From assembly GCF_030816915.1 (NCBI RefSeq), contig NZ_JAUSYN010000002.1:3981501-4045500 (forward strand): 64,000 bases of DNA, given 5' to 3'. The translations under genes were made by a program, and so were the position numbers. Within the stretch, counting starts at the first letter, position 1. The number at the start of each line of letters is the position of its first letter. Below, piece by piece: positions 59,680-64,000 of the stretch. The notes under the pieces are model-generated. The model saw only the letters and a list, made by a program, of their open reading frames with translations. It was not told the DNA's origin and made no database searches. The stretch comes from Streptomyces sp. B3I8. Its GTDB lineage: Bacteria; Actinomycetota; Actinomycetes; Streptomycetales; Streptomycetaceae.

Positions 59680-60423
59680 GTGAACCCAGCCAACCCAGGC
59701 AGGACGGCGCGTACACCTTGGATCGTAGGGGTGTCGGGCGCTTCCGGTACCCCGTATGCCGCGGCCGTGCTGCGTGCGCTGCTCGCCGCCGGCGAGAGCG
59801 TGGACCTCGTGGTGTCGCGCGCCGCCCGGCTGACCCTGCTGGACGAGACGGGCATCGGCTTCCGGGACGCGCACTGGCAGGCCGACCTGCGGGCCTGGCT
59901 GGCCCGGGGCGCCGACGGCAAGCCCGACACGTTCGCCGCTGAGATCGCCGAGACCGACCGGACCGCCTCTCTCGGCGCCGTACGGCACTGGGCGGCCGGG
60001 GACCTGGCGGCGGGCCCGTCCTCGGGGTCGTACCCCGCCAAGGGCATGCTGATCGTGCCCGCGTCGACGGCCTGCGTGGCCGGGGTCGCGCTCGGGCTCT
60101 CCAAGGACCTGCTGCAGCGCGCGGCGAGCGTGACGCTCAAGGAGGGGCGCCGCCTGGTCGTCACCGTCCGCGAGACCCCGCTGAACGGGCAGACCCTGCG
60201 GCACCTGGTGGCCCTGGACGACGCCGGGGCGACGGTCCTGCCCGCCTCGCCCGCCTTCTACGCGGGGGCGACGCACATCCAGGACCTGGTGGACTTCGTC
60301 GCCGGACGGGCCCTGGACGCGGCGGGCGTTCCGCACACCCTCTACCGCCGTTGGGAGGGCGACCTCGGCGGCGGCCGCACGACGACGCAACACCCCCACT
60401 ACCCCAACTCAGCGGAAGGCTAG
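59680..60423 (+). CDS. UbiX-type flavin prenyltransferase
   Basis: The 247-residue enzyme makes prenylated FMN from FMN and dimethylallyl phosphate; this is the cofactor for the UbiD-type enzyme encoded at 55430. It has IVGVSGASGTPYAAAVLRAL (FMN site), VPASTACVAGVALGLSKDLL, VTVRETPLNGQTLRHL and ASPAFYAGATHIQDLVDF. GTG 59680 is the start. It stands a little apart from the decarboxylase and prenyltransferase genes because of the MDR and rhomboid insertion. The next gene begins seven bases past its stop. Confidence 0.92.
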   Translation: MNPANPGRTARTPWIVGVSGASGTPYAAAVLRALLAAGESVDLVVSRAARLTLLDETGIGFRDAHWQADLRAWLARGADGKPDTFAAEIAETDRTASLGAVRHWAAGDLAAGPSSGSYPAKGMLIVPASTACVAGVALGLSKDLLQRAASVTLKEGRRLVVTVRETPLNGQTLRHLVALDDAGATVLPASPAFYAGATHIQDLVDFVAGRALDAAGVPHTLYRRWEGDLGGGRTTTQHPHYPNSAEG

Positions 60424-60430
60424 CGATCGC

Positions 60431-60889
60431 ATGGACGCGGTGGACAGGCAGCTCATCCAGGCCCTGCGGGAGAACGGCCGGGCCTCCTACGCGGAGCTGG
60501 GCCGCCTCGTCGGTCTGTCGGGACCCAGTGTCACCGACCGCATCAACCGCCTGGAGGCGGCCGGCGTGATCACCGGGTATCGCGCCACCGTCGACTCCGC
60601 CTCGCTCGGGCTCGGCGTCACCGCCCTGATCGGCATCTCGCTCTCCGACGCCGTCGACCACGAGGACGTGGCGACCCGGCTGAAGGACCTGCACGAGATC
60701 GAGGACTGCTGGTTCATCGCGGGAGACGACTCCTTCATGATCAAGGTGCGGGCCTCGGACGTGGACGACCTGGAGCGGACCATCCGGCGGCTGTCCGGCA
60801 CCAAGGGCGTCTCCCGGACCCGTACCACGATCGTGCTCTCCACGAAGTGGGAGAACAGAGTGGGCGAGCTGCCCGAAGAGGTGAGCTGA
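60431..60889 (+). CDS. Lrp/AsnC-family transcriptional regulator
   Basis: The 152-residue protein has the Lrp helix-turn-helix (MDAVDRQLIQALRENGRASY, AELGRLVGLSGPSVTDRINR, then LEAAGVITGYRATVD) and an RAM ligand domain (DCWFIAGDDSFMIKVRASDV, ending at TTIVLSTKWENR). It should bind DNA as an octamer or dimer and respond to a small ligand, usually an amino acid. It is wedged between ubiX and mqnE, so control of menaquinone genes is a reasonable guess; the ligand is unknown. Confidence 0.93.
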   Translation: MDAVDRQLIQALRENGRASYAELGRLVGLSGPSVTDRINRLEAAGVITGYRATVDSASLGLGVTALIGISLSDAVDHEDVATRLKDLHEIEDCWFIAGDDSFMIKVRASDVDDLERTIRRLSGTKGVSRTRTTIVLSTKWENRVGELPEEVS

Positions 60890-60969
60890 GGTCCCGCGCG
60901 GGGGCCCGCCCGCGCGGGCGTACGGTTGTCCGGGACTGCGGCAGTCCGCACGGAGAGATGAGGTATCGC

Positions 60970-62133
60970 ATGGACGTCGGGCTCAAGCGCGAGCTGGAGG
61001 ACAAGGTCAGGTCCGGTGAACGGCTGACCCGCGAGGACGGCGTCGCGCTGTACGAGTCGGACGACCTGGCCTGGCTCGGCGGGCTCGCCCACGAGGTGCG
61101 GACGCGGAAGAACGGCGACGTCGTCCACTTCAACGTCAACCGTCACCTCAACATGACGAACGTGTGCACGGCGTCCTGCGCCTACTGCTCCTTCCAGCGC
61201 AAGCCGGGCGAGAAGGACGCGTACACGATGCGCATCGAGGAGGCGGTGAAGCTCGCCAAGGCGATGGAGGGCGAGAACCTCACCGAACTGCACATCGTCA
61301 ACGGGCTGCACCCCAACCTGCCGTGGCGCTATTACCCGCGCTCGCTGCGGGAGTTGAAGGCCGCGCTGCCGGACGTGTCCCTCAAGGCGTTCACGGCCAC
61401 CGAGATCCACCACTTCGAGACGATCTCCGGAATGTCCGCCTCCGACATCCTGGACGAGCTGATCGACGCCGGTCTGGAGTCCCTCACCGGAGGCGGCGCG
61501 GAGATCTTCGACTGGGAGGTGCGGCAGCACATCGTCGACCACCGCACCCACTGGGAGGATTGGTCGCGCATCCACCGGCTGGCGCACGAGAAGGGGCTCA
61601 AGACCCCGTGCACCATGCTGTACGGGCACATCGAGGAGCCCCGCCACCGCGTGGACCACGTGCTGCGGCTGCGCGAGCTGCAGGACGAGACCGGCGGCTT
61701 CCAGGTCTTCATCCCGCTGCGCTACCAGCACGACTTCGTCGACATGAAGGACGGCAAGATCCGCAACCGCCTCCAGGCACGCACCCGGATGGCGACGGGC
61801 GCGGAGGCGCTGAAGACCTTCGCGGTCTCCCGGCTGCTGTTCGACAACGTCCCGCACGTCAAGGTCTTCTGGGTCATGCACGGCGTGCGGACCGCGCAGC
61901 TCGCCCTCCAGCACGGCGCGGACGACATGGACGGCTCGGTCGTCGAGTACAAGATCACGCACGACGCGGACGACTACGGCACGCCGAACAAGCTCACCCG
62001 CGAGGACCTGCTCGACCTGATCCGCGACGCCGGGTTCCGCCCGGTCGAGCGCAACACGCGCTACGAGATCATCCGCGAGTACGACGGCGCCGACCCGGCC
62101 CGCCGCGACGAGCCCCAGCCGATGCGGGTGTGA
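60970..62133 (+). CDS. mqnE: MqnE, aminofutalosine synthase (radical SAM)
   Basis: The 387-residue radical SAM enzyme joins 3-[(1-carboxyvinyl)oxy]benzoate to the adenosyl part of S-adenosylmethionine, giving aminodeoxyfutalosine and releasing CO2. The iron-sulfur cluster loop is CTASCAYCSF (Cys x3 Cys x2 Cys). The rest follows the family: RYYPRSLRELKAALP, LESLTGGGAEIFDWEVRQHI and HGADDMDGSVVEYKITHDAD. ATG 60970 gives MDVGLKRELEDKVRSGERL; ATG 60958 is four codons upstream. This gene is the signature of the futalosine route to menaquinone. Confidence 0.95.
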   Translation: MDVGLKRELEDKVRSGERLTREDGVALYESDDLAWLGGLAHEVRTRKNGDVVHFNVNRHLNMTNVCTASCAYCSFQRKPGEKDAYTMRIEEAVKLAKAMEGENLTELHIVNGLHPNLPWRYYPRSLRELKAALPDVSLKAFTATEIHHFETISGMSASDILDELIDAGLESLTGGGAEIFDWEVRQHIVDHRTHWEDWSRIHRLAHEKGLKTPCTMLYGHIEEPRHRVDHVLRLRELQDETGGFQVFIPLRYQHDFVDMKDGKIRNRLQARTRMATGAEALKTFAVSRLLFDNVPHVKVFWVMHGVRTAQLALQHGADDMDGSVVEYKITHDADDYGTPNKLTREDLLDLIRDAGFRPVERNTRYEIIREYDGADPARRDEPQPMRV

Positions 62134-62141
62134 GGCCGGCC

Positions 62142-62666
62142 GTGTCGCTGGACCTCACCCTGGACCCGGAGGTCACGCCCGCCCTCCGCAACGGCCTGCT
62201 CACCCTGTGGACGGACGTGTCGAACTCGGGCGGCTCGGTCGGCTTCGTGCCGCCGGTGGGGCCCGAGGACATACGTCCGGCGCTGGTGCGGCACTTCGTC
62301 GCCATGGCCGAGGGTCACACCCGGCTCCTCGTCGGCCGGGACGAGGCGGGCGAGACCGTCGCGGCGGCCTTCGTCGCCCGCAACACGCACCCGCTGATGC
62401 GGCACTGGGTGTGGCTCCACACGGTGATGGTCCACCCGCGTCACCAGGGCCGCGGCCACGGGCGCGACCTGCTCGCCGCCGCCGAGCGGGCCGTGCGCCG
62501 GATGCCCGGCATCGACGCGATACGGCTCACCTGCCGGGGCGGCACCGGCCTCGAACGGTTCTACGAAGGGTGCGGCTACAAGGAGGTCGGCCGGGTGCCC
62601 GGCGCGATCCGGGTGGGCCCGGGGGACGACCGCGACGACATCACGATGCTCCGCGCCCTGGCCTGA
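62142..62666 (+). CDS. GNAT-family N-acetyltransferase
   Basis: The 174-residue acetyltransferase has the acetyl-CoA site VWLHTVMVHPRHQGRGHGRD, with the R/Q-x-x-G-x-G/A motif (HQGRGHGRD), and the segment LTCRGGTGLERFYEGCGYKE before the C-terminal strand. It acetylates a small molecule or amino group; the substrate is unknown. GTG 62142 is chosen because GAGG lies six bases upstream; GTG 62130 (VRPAVSLDL) overlaps the mqnE stop and is also possible. It follows mqnE and is probably transcribed with it. Confidence 0.85.
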   Translation: MSLDLTLDPEVTPALRNGLLTLWTDVSNSGGSVGFVPPVGPEDIRPALVRHFVAMAEGHTRLLVGRDEAGETVAAAFVARNTHPLMRHWVWLHTVMVHPRHQGRGHGRDLLAAAERAVRRMPGIDAIRLTCRGGTGLERFYEGCGYKEVGRVPGAIRVGPGDDRDDITMLRALA

Positions 62667-62676
62667 CGGGGGCCCT

Positions 62677-62715
62677 GTCCGACGGGGCCCCTCGCCCGAG
62701 GGGCCCTTGTCGGAC
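62677..62715 (+). terminator. compound hairpin after the GNAT gene
   Basis: GTCCGAC (62677-62683) and GTCGGAC (62709-62715) flank the stem GGGCCCCTCG/CGAGGGGCCC (62685-62694 and 62697-62706). Related CGGGGCCCTTGTCCGAC words repeat as far as about 62750. It should end the mqnE transcript. Confidence 0.75.
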
Positions 62716-62914
62716 CGGAACTCTCGGCCGACGGGGCCCTTGTCCGACGGGGCGGCGCCCGTCGAACCCGCCTGCGGTACCGGGGTGCGCGCGTGCTTCA
62801 CTGGAGAGCACGGACGACGCCTTTGGCGATGTTCGCGCCGGAATGTTCGGTCGGCCGCCCGGCACACCGACACCTTCGAGACCGCGACACGTCGGAACGG
62901 AAGAGTGGGTTGAG

Positions 62915-63271
62915 ATGCTCCGCTACACGCTGATGCGCCTAGGGATCTTCGCGGGCTGCCTCGTGGTCGTCTGGGGTCTCGTCGAGTCCGGCATCGTCCC
63001 GCGCGGACTCGGCGACTCCAACGGCATGTGGATCGCCCTGCTCGCGCTCGTGATCTCCGCGCCCATCAGCTTCGTGGTGCTGCGGGGCGAGCGGGACCGG
63101 GCCTCCGCGAACGTGGTGCGCCGGGTGGACCGGATGAAGGCCAACCTGGACGCCAACCGCAGCCAGGAGGACCTCGCCGACGAGGCCGTACGGTCCCGCG
63201 CCCAGTCCACCCGGACCGCCCCCGCCCAGCCCCAGGCTCCGGGCGGCCGGGCCCAGGAGCAGACCTCCTGA
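62915..63271 (+). CDS. DUF4229 membrane protein
   Basis: The 118-residue protein has two membrane segments (LGIFAGCLVVVWGLVESGIV and MWIALLALVISAPISFVVLR) in the first 58 residues. An Arg/Ala/Gln-rich, disordered cytoplasmic tail follows, starting GERDRASANVVRRVDRMKAN. This layout matches DUF4229, a small actinobacterial membrane protein of unknown role next to menaquinone genes. ATG 62915 has GAGTGGGTTGAG upstream as a weak ribosome site. Confidence 0.85.
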   Translation: MLRYTLMRLGIFAGCLVVVWGLVESGIVPRGLGDSNGMWIALLALVISAPISFVVLRGERDRASANVVRRVDRMKANLDANRSQEDLADEAVRSRAQSTRTAPAQPQAPGGRAQEQTS

Positions 63272-63328
63272 ACCCCCGCCCGGGCCGCACCCGGGCACCT
63301 GCGCGAGTTCTGCAACTACCCTGTGGCC

Positions 63329-63997
63329 ATGGGCGAAGTGAAGAGCAAGCGGATGCCGCGGGCCGTGCGTGAGCGGCAGATGCTCGACGCGGCCGTCCGT
63401 ACCTTCGGCCGACGTGGCTACCGCGGTGCCTCCATGGACGAGATCGCCGACCTCGCCGGGGTCTCCAAGCCGCTGGTCTACCTGTACCTGAACTCCAAGG
63501 AAGACCTCTTCACCGCCTGCATCCGCCGGGAGGCGGCGGCGCTCACCGCCGCCGTGCGCGCCGGTGTGGACCCCACGCTCCCCGCCGACCGGCAGCTCTG
63601 GGAGGGGCTGCTGGCGTTCTTCACGCACACCGCGGAGAACCCGGACGGCTGGGCGGTGCTGCACCTCCAGGCCCGTACGACGGGCGAGCCGTTCGCCGCC
63701 GAGGTGGGCGCGATGCGCGAGGAGATCGTCGCGTTCGTCACGCAGCTCATCGCGGACGCCTCCCGGGCCGGCCGCCGCGACCGGGAACTGCCCCGGCAGG
63801 AGGCCGCCGCGCTCGCCGAGGCACTGGTCGGAGCCGCCGAGTCGCTCGCGGCCTGGGCCAACACCACCCCCGGCATCCCGGCCCGGCAGGCCGCCGGCAC
63901 GCTGATGAACTTCGCCTGGGCAGGACTCGGCGGCCTGATGGAGGGCCGCCCGTGGACCCCGCCGGAGCGGACACAGGTGCCGGTCGGGGCGGGCTAG
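63329..63997 (+). CDS. TetR-family transcriptional regulator
   Basis: The 222-residue protein begins with a TetR helix-turn-helix (MLDAAVRTFGRRGYRGASMD, EIADLAGVSKPLVYLYLNSK, residues 18-57) and continues as an all-helical ligand domain. EEIVAFVTQLIADASRAGR and QAAGTLMNFAWAGLGGLMEG are the dimer helices. ATG 63329 gives MGEVKSKRMPRAVRERQ; an in-frame GTG at 63323 is possible. Its ligand and targets are unknown. It lies past the DUF4229 gene on the same strand. Confidence 0.92.
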   Translation: MGEVKSKRMPRAVRERQMLDAAVRTFGRRGYRGASMDEIADLAGVSKPLVYLYLNSKEDLFTACIRREAAALTAAVRAGVDPTLPADRQLWEGLLAFFTHTAENPDGWAVLHLQARTTGEPFAAEVGAMREEIVAFVTQLIADASRAGRRDRELPRQEAAALAEALVGAAESLAAWANTTPGIPARQAAGTLMNFAWAGLGGLMEGRPWTPPERTQVPVGAG

Positions 63998-64000
63998 CGT

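Noticed and set aside
1..64000. Search for CRISPR arrays, rRNA, tRNA, transposase genes, phage genes and plasmid origins
   Set aside because: None found by eye: no regular spaced repeats, no transposase or integrase motifs, and no RNA gene signatures.

Overview
The window is chromosomal DNA of a Streptomyces or a very close relative. The base composition is very GC-rich and third codon positions are almost all G or C. GTG and TTG starts are common, and the genes for BldN, RsbN, Rex, futalosine-pathway menaquinone synthesis and class I lysyl-tRNA synthetase are typical of that genus. No tRNA, rRNA, CRISPR array, intact insertion sequence or prophage was seen.

Region 1 (1 to 13.7 kb) is core. 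It runs from a partial phosphatase-like gene through a BldC-like DNA-binding protein, a 32-residue basic peptide (AURKAIP1/COX24 type), an epimerase and an acyltransferase. Next come the anti-sigma factor rsbN and its sigma factor bldN, a HAD phosphatase and a glutaredoxin. The rex-hemA-hemC-hemD operon closes the region; it has a Rex operator in front and its genes overlap by four bases.

Region 2 (13.8 to 23.1 kb) looks accessory. It separates hemD from hemB, which I recall as neighbours in S. coelicolor. It holds an SDR/HxlR divergent pair and two near-identical secreted alpha/beta hydrolase genes. The hydrolases flank a four-gene operon: P-loop kinase, guanylate-kinase-like protein, beta-helix protein with a C-terminal two-helix channel-like domain, and SDR. 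An XRE regulator, a DUF397 protein and an RsbW-like ATPase follow. The kinase-kinase-channel operon is my best candidate for an undescribed system.

Region 3 (23.7 to 46.3 kb) holds hemB, a lipoprotein divergent from a membrane-anchored helix-turn-helix protein, a phosphotransferase-like protein, argS and lysS (class I), a DUF2637 membrane protein, two DUF3558-like lipoproteins and rtcB. An SDR, a luciferase-like oxidoreductase, a glycosyltransferase, a two-component system and several small genes complete it.

Region 4 (46.7 to 55.3 kb) combines hemL with a phosphoglycerate-mutase-type gene, a deacetylase-like lipoprotein and the System II cytochrome c maturation set (resA-like, ccdA, resB, ccsB). 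Heme supply and heme attachment therefore sit side by side.

Region 5 (55.4 to 64 kb) is the menaquinone (futalosine) cluster: a UbiD-type decarboxylase, a UbiA-type prenyltransferase, a UbiX-type flavin prenyltransferase, an Lrp regulator and mqnE. A quinone-oxidoreductase-like gene and a rhomboid protease gene interrupt it. GNAT, DUF4229 and TetR genes follow. Taken together, much of the core content concerns tetrapyrroles, redox sensing and respiratory chain assembly.
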